From positions 1,984,001-2,048,000 of the forward strand of contig NZ_CP059903.1 of NCBI RefSeq assembly GCF_014127485.1: a stretch of DNA of 64,000 bases, read 5' to 3'. The notes beneath the pieces were generated by a model. The model was not told where the DNA came from. It did no database searches and saw only the letters and a program-made list of their open reading frames with translations. A program made the translations under genes and the position numbers. This DNA comes from Nocardioides dongkuii (lineage in GTDB: Bacteria > Actinomycetota > Actinomycetes > Propionibacteriales > Nocardioidaceae). This document shows positions 41,272-51,286 of this stretch, piece by piece (the first letter of the stretch is position 1; each line of letters opens with the position of its first letter).

Positions 41272-44200
41272 CGGGCAGGTCACAGCGGGGGAGCACGAGA
41301 ACGACACCCCGTCGCCGCAGGGTGCGCAGGTCGCTCATGACGGCGGCGGTCGTGATGATGTTCGTCGTGGTCGACGTGGCCGTGGCCGCCTGGATCCTCT
41401 CCTCGCCGCCCAGCGCTGCGGCAGCGAGGACGATCGCACTTCCCGCGGCCACCGGCGTCGCGGCGTCCGCGAACGGTCCGGACGGCGCCACAGTGACGTG
41501 GCAGTCCGCGAGCCTGCCCGATGGAGTCGGGCCGGTCGGCTATCAAGTCACCGCCTACCCGGTGGGCGGCGGTGAGCCCCGCACTCCTGGCGGCACCTGC
41601 TCCGGCACCGTCTCGGCGACCAGCTGCGGGGACACCGGTGTTCCCGACGGCACGTGGGTGTACCGGGTCGCCGTGCGTGTCGGCTCGTGGACCGGACCGG
41701 TCAGCGACCCCAGCAACGCGCTGACCTTCCCCACGGCGGCGAACACGGTGGCCGCGGAGAACCAGCAGCAGGGCTCGCCGGCGAGTGAGTGGCAGGTCAG
41801 CGGCGCCGGAGACAGCAGCATCCAGGGCTTCGCCACCGACATCAGCGCCGCGTCGAGCGACACCGTGCGGTTCAAGGTGGACACCACGGCGGACTCCTTC
41901 CGCATCGACGTCTACCGGCTCGGCTGGTACGACGGCGACGGCGCCCGGAAGGTCGCCACCATCCCCGCCACGGACACCACCGCGACCGACCAGCCGTCCT
42001 GCCTGCGCAACACCACGGGCATCGCCGACTGCGGCAACTGGAGCGTGTCGGCGACCTGGGCGGTCCCCGACAGCGCCGTGTCCGGCGTGTACATCGGTCG
42101 TCTCGTCCGCACGGACACCGGTGGCGCCAGCCACGTGCCGTTCGTGGTGCGCGACGACACCGGCGGCTCCGACATGGTCTTCCAGACGGCCGACACGACC
42201 TGGCAGGCCTACAACCGCTACGGCGGCGCCAGTCTCTACTGGGGTGACGGACCCGGGACCGGTGGCGGCGCGAACGGTCGGGCCCACAAGGTCAGCTACA
42301 ACAGGCCGATCACCACGCGCGACTACGCGCCCGAGGACTCGGTCTTCAACGCCGAGTACCCGATGATCCGCTGGCTCGAGCGCAACGGGTACGACGTCAG
42401 CTACATCGCCGGGGTGGACGCCCACCGCTCCGGGGCGGAGCTGCTCGAGCACCAGGCCTACCTGTCCGTGGGCCACGACGAGTACTGGTCCGGAGCGCAG
42501 CGCGACAACGTCGAGGCGGCCCGCGACGCGGGCGTCAATCTCGCGTTCTTCAGCGGGAACGAAGCCTTCTGGCGCACCCGCTTCGAGGACAGCATCGACG
42601 GCGCCTCGACCCCTCACCGGACCCTGGTGTCCTACAAGGAGACCCTCGACTACCCGAACAACGCCGACCCGTCCGGCGACTGGACCGGCACCTGGCGCGA
42701 CCCGCGCGACCCCGACTCCGTCAACAAGCCCGAGAACGGTCTGACCGGCACGATCTTCTCCGTCAACGGTGGCTCCTCGTCGATGACCGTGACGCCCCAG
42801 GACGGGCAGCTGCGCCTGTGGCGTGGCTCCTCGGTGGCATCGAGCCCCGGCGCTGACACCTTCGGCGACGAGGTCATCGGCTACGAGTGGGACGAGGACC
42901 TCGACAACGGCTCGCGACCGGCCGGACAGATCCGGCTCTCCGACACGACGGTCACCGGAGTGGAGAAGGTCGTCCCCTCGTCCTACGGCTCGGCCTTCGA
43001 GGGCGGCGGCACCGCCCGGCACACCCTCACCCTGCACCGCGACCAGCAGAGTGATGCGCTGGTGTTCGGCGCGGGCACGATCCAGTGGTCGTGGGGCCTC
43101 GACGGTCAGCACGACCGCGGCAGCAGCACGCCGGTCACCGCGATGCAGCAGGCCACCGTGAACCTCTTCGCTGACATGGTCGTCCAGCCGACGACGCTGC
43201 AGGACGAGCTCGATCCCGCCGACGCGTCGACCGACACCACCGCTCCCACCTCCGTCGTGACGGCTCCCACGGACGGGGGCACGGTCCGGTCCGGCAGCAG
43301 CGTCACCATCACGGGCACCGCCACCGACGTCGGCGGACTCGTCGGAGGCGTCGAGGTCTCGACCGACGGCGGCGAGACGTGGCACCCCGCCGAGGGCCGG
43401 GCGCGGTGGAGCTACACGTTCACCCCCCCGACGGCCGAGGGCAGCACCGTCAGGATCCTGAGCCGGGCCACCGACGACAGCGTCAACACCGGTCCCGCGA
43501 GCCCGCCCGTCACGGTGACCGTGGCCGACCGCGTCTGCACGACGGGAACACCGTGCTCGATCTTCCCCGACGCGGCGCCGAGCACGGCGCGCGACGCCAG
43601 CGACGGAACACCGCTCGAGCTCGGGGTGAAGTTCCGCAGCGACCAGGCCGGCCAGGTCAGGGCGGTGCGCTTCTTCAAGCCCCTCGCCGAGACCGGCAGC
43701 TTCACCGGCAGGCTCTACTCCAGCACCGGCACGCTGCTGGGCTGGAGCGACCCGACCACGCTCAGCGGGTCCGGGTGGCAGGTGCTGCCGCTGGTCTCCC
43801 CGGTTCGGATATCGCCCGGCACCACCTACGTCGCGTCCTACTACTCCGAGTCCGGTCAGTTCGCGATCACGAACCCCGGCTCCCCGGACAGCCTGGTCAC
43901 GGCCGCCGTGAACCCGCCGCTGCGCGGTCTCGCGGCCGGCGAGGACGGGCCCAACGGCGTCTTCAGGTACGGCGCGGGCGGTGGCTTCCCCGACACCGCG
44001 CCGAGCAACCCCGGTCCCAACTACTGGGCCGACGTGGTGTTCACCAACGAGGACGACACCACCGCGCCCACCATCTCCTCGACGACGCCCGTGGCCGGGG
44101 CCACGAACGTGTCCACGACCGCGCCGGTGACGGCGACGTTCGACGAGCCGGTCAGGGCCGCGAGCGTGACCGGCTCGACCTTCACGCTCACGCCGACCGC

Positions 44201-47200
44201 CGGGGGGCCTGCCGTGGCGGCCACCGTGTCCGCCTCGGGCCCCACTGCCACCCTGGTCCCCGATCGACCGCTCGCGACCGACACCGAGTACACCGCGACG
44301 CTCGTCGGTGGCGCTGCCGGCGTCACCGACGTGAGCGGCAACCCGCTCGCCGCGGACCACACGTGGTCCTTCACCACGGCGGCTTCCGCCGCGGTGACCC
44401 TGTTCGGCGACGTGACCCCGGGGATCGCCACCGACAGCGAGGACTACGAGCTCGGCGTACGGTTCCGGAGCTCCGCAGACGGGCTCGTCACCGGGATCCG
44501 GTTCTACAAGGGCACCCAGAACACCGGTCTGCACACCGGACGGCTGTGGAACGCCAGCACCCAGCAGCTGCTCGGCGACGTCACGTTCACCGACGAGACC
44601 GCGACCGGATGGCAGACGGCCTACTTCGACACCCCGCTGTCCATCCAGGCCGGCTCGACCTACATCGCCTCCTACTCCGTCCCGGCGGGCTACTACGCCG
44701 CCCAAGCGGGCTACTTCACGGCCGGGGACCACACATCCGGCCCCTTGACCGCGCCCCAGTCGACCTCGACCGCCCGCAACGGCATCTACAGCGGCACGCC
44801 CGGTGCGTTCCCGACCGAGTCCTTCAACGACACCAACTACTTCGTCGACCTCACGTTCCAGCCCGGCCCGGACACGACCGGCCCGACGGTGACGAGCCGG
44901 AGCCCGGCCGCCGGAGCCGCCGGCGTGGACACCTCCACGGCCGTCTCGGCCACCTTCAGCGAGCCGGTCCGGGCCTCGACGGTGACCGACACGACGTTCA
45001 CCCTGACGCAGGGTGGTACGCCGGTCCCGGCGACCGTGACGACCGACGGCAGGACCGTGACGCTGACACCCGCCGCCCCGCTGGCCGCCGACACCACCTA
45101 CACAGCGACCCTCGAGGGCGGTGCCCGTGGGATCACCGATCTCGCCGGCAACCCCCTGGCTGCGGACGTGACCTGGACCTTCGACACCCTCGCGGGCAGC
45201 ACCACCGCGTACACGGCCTTCGGAGACGGCCCCGGAGGGGTCGCAGCCGGCCCCGACAGCGGCCAGTCCATCGAGGTCGGCGTCAAGCTGCGGGTCTCCC
45301 AGGGCGGGTACGTCTCCGCGATCCGCTTCTACAAGCCCTACACCGAGGGTGATGCGTTCACCGGCCGCCTCTACACGGCCGCGGGGACCGTCCTCGGCGA
45401 GGGGACGGCGACCCTGCCGGCCGGTGTCACCGGCTGGCAGGAGATCCCGCTCGCGACCCCGGTGTCGCTCACCCCGGGCGAGACCTACCTCGCGACCTAC
45501 TTCTCACCGACCGGCCGGTACGCCTACACCGCCGGCGGTCTGGTCGGAGCGCCGGTGACCAATGGACCGGTCACCGCGCTGCAATCAGGCACCGACGGGC
45601 CGAACGGCGTCTACCGCTACGGCGGTGGCTTCCCCACCGCGGCGTCGCCGACGCCGGCGAACTACTGGGCCGACGTGGTCTTCAACACCGGCGCGTTGCC
45701 GCCGGACACCAGCGCACCGGTGATCAGCAACCGGCTCCCCGGCCCCGGCGCCACCGGGGTCTCCCAAGGCACGTCCGTCGCCGTGACCTTCAACGAGCAG
45801 GTCGCCCCCGGCTCGGTCACGGCCACCAACCTGGCACTCGTCGGTCCGGCCGGCCCGGTCCCGGCGACCCGGCAGACCAGCGGCGCCACCGTGACCCTCA
45901 CGCCGTCCGGGGGACTGGCACCGGAGACCGTCTACACCGTCACCCTGCGCGGGGGCGAGGACGGCATCACGGACCTGGCCGGCAACCGGTTGGCCACCGA
46001 CGACACCTGGTCGTTCACCACGCGCGCCGGGGCCGCTCCACGACCCGACCCGAACCAAGGGCCGGGCGGCCCGGTGCTCGCGGTCGGCGGCGGGGGCTTC
46101 GGCCGCTACCTCCCCGAGCTGCTGCGAGGCGAGGGCCTGAACCACTTCACCACCGGCGGCAGGGGCGACCTCACCGCCGCGGGACTGGCGCCGTACCAGA
46201 CGGTCGTGCTCGGCGAGGCCACCCTGACCTCCGCCCAGGTGGGGGCCCTCACCACGTGGGTCGAGAACGGCGGCGACCTGGTCGCGCTGCGTCCCGACCC
46301 CCAGCTCGCCGGGCTGCTCGGCCTGACCGGGCCCGCCGGAAGCCTGTCCGAGGGGTACCTCAAGGTCGACACCTCCGCGGACCCGGGCACCGGCATCGTG
46401 GGGGAGACGCTGCAGTTCCACGGCACCGCGGACCGCTACGGAACCGCCTCGGGGACCCAGGTGGTGGCCACGCTCTACAGCACGTCGAGCACGGCCACGG
46501 CGAACCCGGCCGTCACCACGCGCCAGGTCGGCACCGCCGGTGGGTCGGCGGCGGCCTTCACCTACGACCTCGCGAGGTCCGTCGTCCTGACCCGGCAGGG
46601 AAACCCGGCCTGGGTCAACCAGAACCGTGACGGCGAGGCGGGACCCCACCGGTCGGACGACCTGTTCTACGGCGCCATGGCCGGGGACCCGAAGCCGGAC
46701 TACGTGGACCTCAGCAAGGTCGCCATCCCGCAGGCCGACGAGCAGCAGCGGCTGCTGGCCAACGTGATGACCGAAGGGTCGCTGGACGCCCAGCCGCTGC
46801 CCCGGTTCTGGTACCTGCCGAACGGTGAGAAGGCAGCGGTCGTGATGACCTCTGACCAGCACGACGGCGGCGACGTGTCCTACCGTTTCGACCAGGAGGT
46901 CGCGGCGAGCCCGGCGGGCTGCTCGGTCGCGGACTGGGAGTGCATCCGCTCGACGAACTACCTCTTCCCCACCTACCCCGACGCCGCGATGACCGCGGCA
47001 GAGGCGAAGGGCTACGAGGACCAGGGCTTCGAGATCGGGCTGCACCCCAACACGCAGTGCCAGAGCTGGTCCCGGACACAGTTCGCCGACGGGCTCGCGG
47101 CCCAGCTCGCCGACCTCGCCGCGAAGTACCCCGGGATCGAGCCGTCGGCGACCTCGCGCAACCACTGCATCTCGTGGACCGACTACACCACCGTGCCGGA

Positions 47201-49055
47201 GGAGCTCGCCAAGCAGGGCATCCACCTGGACACCAACTACTACTACTGGCCGCCCGGCTGGGTGCGCGACGTGCCGGGGCTGTTCACCGGGTCCGGGTTC
47301 GCCCAGCGGTTCGCGACCACCGACGGCCAGCTCGTGGACGCCTACCAGGCGACGACCCAGATGACCGACGAGTCCGGCCAGTCCTACCCGAAGACGGCCG
47401 AGGTGCTCCTGGACAACGCGCTCGGGCCCCAGGGCTACTACGGCACGTTCGTGACCAACATCCACACCGACAGCCCGCGCAGCGAGCCCATCGCCACGGA
47501 CATCGTCGCCGCGGCCAAGGCCCGCGGCGTCCCGGTCATCAGCGCCGCTCAGCTGCTGACCTGGACCGACGGACGCAACGCCTCCAGCTTCGGGGACCTC
47601 GGCTGGGCGGCCGGGACCGGCGAGCTGACCTTCACGATCGACGTCGGGGCCGGCGCCCGCGGCCTCGAGGCCATGGTCCCGACGAACACGGGCGGCGAGC
47701 TCCTCACCCTGGTCGGCCCGGGCGGCTCCGTCACACCGACGACGCGGGTGGTCAAGGGCGTCAGCTACGCGGTCTTCCCCGCCCAGGACGGCGTGTGGAC
47801 CGCGACGTACCGGGTGGCACGGCCGGACACCACACCCCCGAGCGTCACCTCGACGGCCCCGGACGACGGAGCCACGAACGTGAGTCCGACGGCGACCGTC
47901 AGGGCGACGTTCTCCGAGCCCGTCGACCCCGCGACCGTCACGGCGGCCACGTTCGCCGTGGACGCCGCAGGGACACCTGTCGACGGCACCGTGGGCTACG
48001 ACGCCCGCAGCCGGACCGCCACCTTCACCCCCGATGCGGCGCTCGCGCGCGACACCGGCCACACCGCCCGCCTGGGCACGGGGATCAAGGACGCTGCCGG
48101 GAACGCGCTCACCACCCCGATGTCGTGGAGCTTCACGACGAGCGCGGCATCCCCACCACCTGACGCACCGGCAGTGACCGACTCCAGCGAGGCCGACTTC
48201 GGAGCGGGCACCACGGACGGGACCGCCGTACGTCCGGACGGTGACGGTGCGGTGGGCCTGGCCTCCAGCACGGACGTGCTGGCCTTCGACGACCCGGACC
48301 TGCCCGTCGGCTGGACCGCCAGGAGCGTTCCGTGGACCGATGGCGGCACCGCCGCGATCGCCGGTGGCGCGCTCTCGGTGGACGGGACCGCGGTGTCCGG
48401 CCCCAGCGGGCGATACGCGGCGATCGAGGCCCAGGCGACGTTCACCGCCGCCCCGTTCCAGAACATCGGGCTCAGCGCTGACGCCGACCTCAACAGTCCC
48501 TGGTTCACCTTCGGGGTCGGCAACAACCCCGATCAGGTCTACGCACGCTCGTCCTCGGGTGTCTCGGTGGGGCTGGGCACCGAGCTGGTCGGCAGCAGCC
48601 ACACCTACCGGATCGAGTGGTCGCCGGCCGAGGTCCGTTGGTACGTCGACGGCAGGCTGCGCCACACCGCCCCGATGACGGCGCCGGACCCTCTGCTCCC
48701 CATCGTGAGCGAGTTCAACGCGGGCGGGTCGGCGCTGGTGGTCGACGCCCTGCAGACCAGCCGCTACGCGGTCGACGGCACCTTCAGCTCTCGGGTCTTC
48801 GACGCGGGGGACACCTCACGGTGGGGTGCGGTCACTCGGGACGCCGACGTGCCCGCCGGAACCATGCTCGAGATCCAGGTCCGCGTCGGGGACACCGCCA
48901 CCCCGGACCAGACCTGGAGCGGGTTCACCACCGTTCCGGACGGTCAGGCCCCGACGGCGCCTGACGGCCGCTACCTGCAGTACCGGCTGGTGGTGGCGAG
49001 CACGGACGCCCGGATCACCCCCGTGGTCAGGAGCCTGAGGATCGGCGGGCCCTAG
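41268..49055 (+). CDS. Giant modular extracellular protein (DMFase-beta-like, 3x DUF4082, Ig-like modules, deacetylase-like, concanavalin-like)
   Basis: 2595 residues from GTG 41268. A basic N-terminus and one hydrophobic segment (~25-50) export or anchor it. Approximate order: fibronectin-type module 60-150; N,N-dimethylformamidase-beta-like domain 159-645 (VDAHRSGAELLEHQAYLSVG, HDEYWSGAQRDNVEAARDAG); Ig-like 655-752; DUF4082 at 757-926, 1043-1198 and 1315-1475, alternating with SbsA-type Ig modules at 928-1041, 1202-1308 and 1483-1586; a ThuA/amidotransferase-like region 1598-1845; a polysaccharide-deacetylase-like region 1855-2101 (VMTSDQHDGGD, GFEIGLHPN); a fourth Ig 2186-2296; a concanavalin-like tail from 2335 (YRIEWSPAEVRWYVDG). 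No LPXTG signal was seen. It probably binds or modifies surface glycans; the reaction is unknown. Domain limits are by eye. Confidence 0.9.
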   Translation: MTGRSQRGSTRTTPRRRRVRRSLMTAAVVMMFVVVDVAVAAWILSSPPSAAAARTIALPAATGVAASANGPDGATVTWQSASLPDGVGPVGYQVTAYPVGGGEPRTPGGTCSGTVSATSCGDTGVPDGTWVYRVAVRVGSWTGPVSDPSNALTFPTAANTVAAENQQQGSPASEWQVSGAGDSSIQGFATDISAASSDTVRFKVDTTADSFRIDVYRLGWYDGDGARKVATIPATDTTATDQPSCLRNTTGIADCGNWSVSATWAVPDSAVSGVYIGRLVRTDTGGASHVPFVVRDDTGGSDMVFQTADTTWQAYNRYGGASLYWGDGPGTGGGANGRAHKVSYNRPITTRDYAPEDSVFNAEYPMIRWLERNGYDVSYIAGVDAHRSGAELLEHQAYLSVGHDEYWSGAQRDNVEAARDAGVNLAFFSGNEAFWRTRFEDSIDGASTPHRTLVSYKETLDYPNNADPSGDWTGTWRDPRDPDSVNKPENGLTGTIFSVNGGSSSMTVTPQDGQLRLWRGSSVASSPGADTFGDEVIGYEWDEDLDNGSRPAGQIRLSDTTVTGVEKVVPSSYGSAFEGGGTARHTLTLHRDQQSDALVFGAGTIQWSWGLDGQHDRGSSTPVTAMQQATVNLFADMVVQPTTLQDELDPADASTDTTAPTSVVTAPTDGGTVRSGSSVTITGTATDVGGLVGGVEVSTDGGETWHPAEGRARWSYTFTPPTAEGSTVRILSRATDDSVNTGPASPPVTVTVADRVCTTGTPCSIFPDAAPSTARDASDGTPLELGVKFRSDQAGQVRAVRFFKPLAETGSFTGRLYSSTGTLLGWSDPTTLSGSGWQVLPLVSPVRISPGTTYVASYYSESGQFAITNPGSPDSLVTAAVNPPLRGLAAGEDGPNGVFRYGAGGGFPDTAPSNPGPNYWADVVFTNEDDTTAPTISSTTPVAGATNVSTTAPVTATFDEPVRAASVTGSTFTLTPTAGGPAVAATVSASGPTATLVPDRPLATDTEYTATLVGGAAGVTDVSGNPLAADHTWSFTTAASAAVTLFGDVTPGIATDSEDYELGVRFRSSADGLVTGIRFYKGTQNTGLHTGRLWNASTQQLLGDVTFTDETATGWQTAYFDTPLSIQAGSTYIASYSVPAGYYAAQAGYFTAGDHTSGPLTAPQSTSTARNGIYSGTPGAFPTESFNDTNYFVDLTFQPGPDTTGPTVTSRSPAAGAAGVDTSTAVSATFSEPVRASTVTDTTFTLTQGGTPVPATVTTDGRTVTLTPAAPLAADTTYTATLEGGARGITDLAGNPLAADVTWTFDTLAGSTTAYTAFGDGPGGVAAGPDSGQSIEVGVKLRVSQGGYVSAIRFYKPYTEGDAFTGRLYTAAGTVLGEGTATLPAGVTGWQEIPLATPVSLTPGETYLATYFSPTGRYAYTAGGLVGAPVTNGPVTALQSGTDGPNGVYRYGGGFPTAASPTPANYWADVVFNTGALPPDTSAPVISNRLPGPGATGVSQGTSVAVTFNEQVAPGSVTATNLALVGPAGPVPATRQTSGATVTLTPSGGLAPETVYTVTLRGGEDGITDLAGNRLATDDTWSFTTRAGAAPRPDPNQGPGGPVLAVGGGGFGRYLPELLRGEGLNHFTTGGRGDLTAAGLAPYQTVVLGEATLTSAQVGALTTWVENGGDLVALRPDPQLAGLLGLTGPAGSLSEGYLKVDTSADPGTGIVGETLQFHGTADRYGTASGTQVVATLYSTSSTATANPAVTTRQVGTAGGSAAAFTYDLARSVVLTRQGNPAWVNQNRDGEAGPHRSDDLFYGAMAGDPKPDYVDLSKVAIPQADEQQRLLANVMTEGSLDAQPLPRFWYLPNGEKAAVVMTSDQHDGGDVSYRFDQEVAASPAGCSVADWECIRSTNYLFPTYPDAAMTAAEAKGYEDQGFEIGLHPNTQCQSWSRTQFADGLAAQLADLAAKYPGIEPSATSRNHCISWTDYTTVPEELAKQGIHLDTNYYYWPPGWVRDVPGLFTGSGFAQRFATTDGQLVDAYQATTQMTDESGQSYPKTAEVLLDNALGPQGYYGTFVTNIHTDSPRSEPIATDIVAAAKARGVPVISAAQLLTWTDGRNASSFGDLGWAAGTGELTFTIDVGAGARGLEAMVPTNTGGELLTLVGPGGSVTPTTRVVKGVSYAVFPAQDGVWTATYRVARPDTTPPSVTSTAPDDGATNVSPTATVRATFSEPVDPATVTAATFAVDAAGTPVDGTVGYDARSRTATFTPDAALARDTGHTARLGTGIKDAAGNALTTPMSWSFTTSAASPPPDAPAVTDSSEADFGAGTTDGTAVRPDGDGAVGLASSTDVLAFDDPDLPVGWTARSVPWTDGGTAAIAGGALSVDGTAVSGPSGRYAAIEAQATFTAAPFQNIGLSADADLNSPWFTFGVGNNPDQVYARSSSGVSVGLGTELVGSSHTYRIEWSPAEVRWYVDGRLRHTAPMTAPDPLLPIVSEFNAGGSALVVDALQTSRYAVDGTFSSRVFDAGDTSRWGAVTRDADVPAGTMLEIQVRVGDTATPDQTWSGFTTVPDGQAPTAPDGRYLQYRLVVASTDARITPVVRSLRIGGP

Positions 49056-49258
49056 GGTTCGCGCTCCGTCCTGTACGGATGTCGCTCAGCGGGACCGACG
49101 GACCCATCAGGTCGCACGGTGCCCGATGGTGAGCCCTGCTGTTGTTCACGTCCTGCAGAGAGCCACCGATGACCACGAGCCTGGCCGACAGGATTCCCGC
49201 ACCGCCCTCCATCTGTGGCTGAGCCCTCCGGCAGCGTCCGTCCCACCCGGGACGCCTG

Positions 49259-49984
49259 ATGGCGGTGGAGCTCCTGGTCGCGGCGGCGATGGTCTGTTGC
49301 CTGGCCGCGGCCACCCAGGCCGTCACGGGGTTCGGGTTCGCGTTGATGGCGGTGCCACCCCTCGCAGCGCTGACCGACGCGGTGCAGGCAGTCGTCATCG
49401 CCACCGTGGTCGGTCTCGCGCTCACCTCCGTCTCCAGCGTCCGCGAACGCAAGCACGTCGTCACGGCGCCGGCGTCGCGGATGGTCGTCGGGGGACTGGT
49501 CGGCATGCCGCTCGGACTCGTGATGCTGACGCAGTTCGACGAGTCGGTGCTGACGCTGCTCATCGCGGGAGTCGTCATCGCCCTCGTCCTGCTGCTCGCC
49601 TTCCGCGTGCGCCTGCCCGCGGGCGCGGGTGCGCAGTGGGGATCGGGCCTGGCGAGCGGCGCCTTGCTCACCTCGACCGGGGCCAACGGGCCGCCCCTGG
49701 TCCTGACGCTGCAGTCGATGCAGCTCCCGCCGGCCCGTTCTCGAGGCACCCTCCAGACGGTGTTCTGGTGCCAGGAGCTGGTGGCAGTGGCGGCGCTGGT
49801 CGCGCTCGGTGAGGTCGACGCGGGTGTCGTGGCACTGGCCGCCGCCGGCGCTGCGGTGTGCCCGTTGGGGTGGCGGCTCGGCGACCTGCTCTTCGTCCGC
49901 ATCTCGCCGTCCCGGTTCCGCGGCGTCGTCCTCGCGTGCTTGACCGCGTCCGCGACGGTGTCGATCGTCTCGGTCCTGGCCTAG
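49259..49984 (+). CDS. TSUP family membrane permease (TauE/SafE-like)
   Basis: The 241-residue product is very hydrophobic with about seven to eight membrane segments. It has the TSUP opening AATQAVTGFGFALMAVPPLA and a mid-protein repeat of the same kind, GLASGALLTSTGANGPPLVL. The family exports or imports small organic or sulfur-containing anions such as sulfite and sulfoacetate; the substrate here is unknown. The start ATG 49259 has no strong ribosome-binding site. It is separated by ~200 bp from the giant gene, where I see no other feature. Confidence 0.88.
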   Translation: MAVELLVAAAMVCCLAAATQAVTGFGFALMAVPPLAALTDAVQAVVIATVVGLALTSVSSVRERKHVVTAPASRMVVGGLVGMPLGLVMLTQFDESVLTLLIAGVVIALVLLLAFRVRLPAGAGAQWGSGLASGALLTSTGANGPPLVLTLQSMQLPPARSRGTLQTVFWCQELVAVAALVALGEVDAGVVALAAAGAAVCPLGWRLGDLLFVRISPSRFRGVVLACLTASATVSIVSVLA

Positions 49985-50009
49985 CGCGACGACGACGCGG
50001 AAGTGCAGC

Positions 50010-51077
50010 TCAGTCCGCCTTCGAGGACGTGCCGCTCTCCAGGATGGAGACGATCGAGTAGAGCGTGAAGCAGACCGCGCCCAGCCCCACCAGCACGTGG
50101 GCGGCGATGAAGACGTTGGAGTCGGTGAACGCGGCCTGGAAGACGAACGCCGCCAGGAACAGGCAGCTGAGCGCGGTCACGATCGGGATCAGAGGAACCC
50201 GGTCGGCGAGGCTGAAGGTACGTCGCCAGACCAGGGCGAGCAGGCCCACCTTGCTGAGGATGCTGAAGCAGACCAGGCCCAGGCCGATCATCACGAACCC
50301 GGGAGTCTGGTAGTACGGCTCGTCATCGAGGACCAGCAGCACGATCCCCCAGACCATGCTGGTGGTGCCCATGGCGATCACCAGCCAGGGCCACCCGATG
50401 CGGTCCCGCGGGCCGTAGGAGTCCTGGACCTGGCGCAGGATGCTCCACACCAGCCCGATCAGGCTCGTGCAGATCATCGCGAGGCCGCTGACCACGTGCC
50501 CCACCGTGAACCTGCTCGGCGAGGGGGTCAGCAGCAGGTTGCCGATCCCGAAGGACCAGGCGACCGCGGCCAGCAGCACCGGGACCGCAGCCAGCACGGC
50601 GAGGACACCCGGGGAGAACGCCCCGGGCGGCGGCGTCCGGACGCCGGCCGGCTTCGCGGAGTTCGCCGGGATGAGCGTGAACTTGGTGGAGGCCGTGGCC
50701 ACGGTGGCCACGCAACCGCAGATCAGGCCGAGGCCGAGGACGACGTGCCCGGCGACGTACTCCGGGTCCTGACCGCGGCCGGAGGCGCCGGCGAACACGG
50801 AGATGCCGTACGCCGCGGTGCCGATCGCCGCCAGGTAGCCGAGCGCGGGGTAGAGGACCCGGTCGACGGCGTTGAAGCGGCCGATGAGCTGCCGGATGAT
50901 CGTGGCCGCGGTGCAGAACAGGCACAGGCAGATCGCCCCGAGGAAGGTGACCACGCGCCCGGCCACGAAGTTGCCCGGCGCATCACCGGCGTTCCAGACG
51001 TAGACGCCGAACCCGACGCAGACGCCCATCATGGCCAGCGGGATGGCTCGAAAGATGACGCTGACCCAGTAGTTCAT
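50010..51077 (-). CDS. YhiM-like membrane protein (DUF2776)
   Basis: The 355-residue product begins MNYWVSVIFRAIPLAMMGVC and has about ten hydrophobic segments arranged as internally similar units (VAGRVVTFLGAICLCLFCTA, VAGHVVLGLGLICGCVATVA, VGHVVSGLAMICTSLIGLVW, IAAHVLVGLGAVCFTLYSIV). The repeated AxHVxxGLxxICxxL pattern fits the DUF2776 family, whose E. coli member YhiM is linked to acid and heat survival. ATG 51077 is chosen; a longer upstream frame is mostly shadow. It is divergent from the GadC-like permease gene. Confidence 0.85.
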   Translation of the reverse strand: MNYWVSVIFRAIPLAMMGVCVGFGVYVWNAGDAPGNFVAGRVVTFLGAICLCLFCTAATIIRQLIGRFNAVDRVLYPALGYLAAIGTAAYGISVFAGASGRGQDPEYVAGHVVLGLGLICGCVATVATASTKFTLIPANSAKPAGVRTPPPGAFSPGVLAVLAAVPVLLAAVAWSFGIGNLLLTPSPSRFTVGHVVSGLAMICTSLIGLVWSILRQVQDSYGPRDRIGWPWLVIAMGTTSMVWGIVLLVLDDEPYYQTPGFVMIGLGLVCFSILSKVGLLALVWRRTFSLADRVPLIPIVTALSCLFLAAFVFQAAFTDSNVFIAAHVLVGLGAVCFTLYSIVSILESGTSSKAD

Positions 51078-51223
51078 GGGACCACGGCCCTCGCTTCTCG
51101 ACGGTCGGCAGCCGGACGCTTCGGCACTGCCCGCGTCCGGGACCTCCAGTACAGCACGGATCTCTGCATCGGCCCGGGGCCAGCAGGCGACGTGGCCGGG
51201 AGGCCCCGGCGTCACCCATCAGG

Positions 51224-51247
51224 GTTGCCCCGCCCACGACGGGCAAC
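51224..51247. promoter_or_regulatory. Inverted repeat between yhiM-like and permease genes
   Basis: The arms gttgccc and gggcaac (7 bp) flank a 10-bp centre. It lies in the 209-bp intergenic region between two divergent genes, 40 bp before the permease start. It may be an operator shared by both promoters; the arms are short. Confidence 0.3.
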
Positions 51248-51286
51248 TAGCGTCGTTCCTCGGAGCAATCACCGGAAGGCGTCGAG

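Noticed and set aside
41280-44732. 1150-codon antisense frame in the giant gene
   Set aside because: Low-complexity G/V/R composition and no family features; shadow of the sense gene.
45585-48665. 1026-codon antisense frame in the giant gene
   Set aside because: Same reasoning; no start context and no domain.
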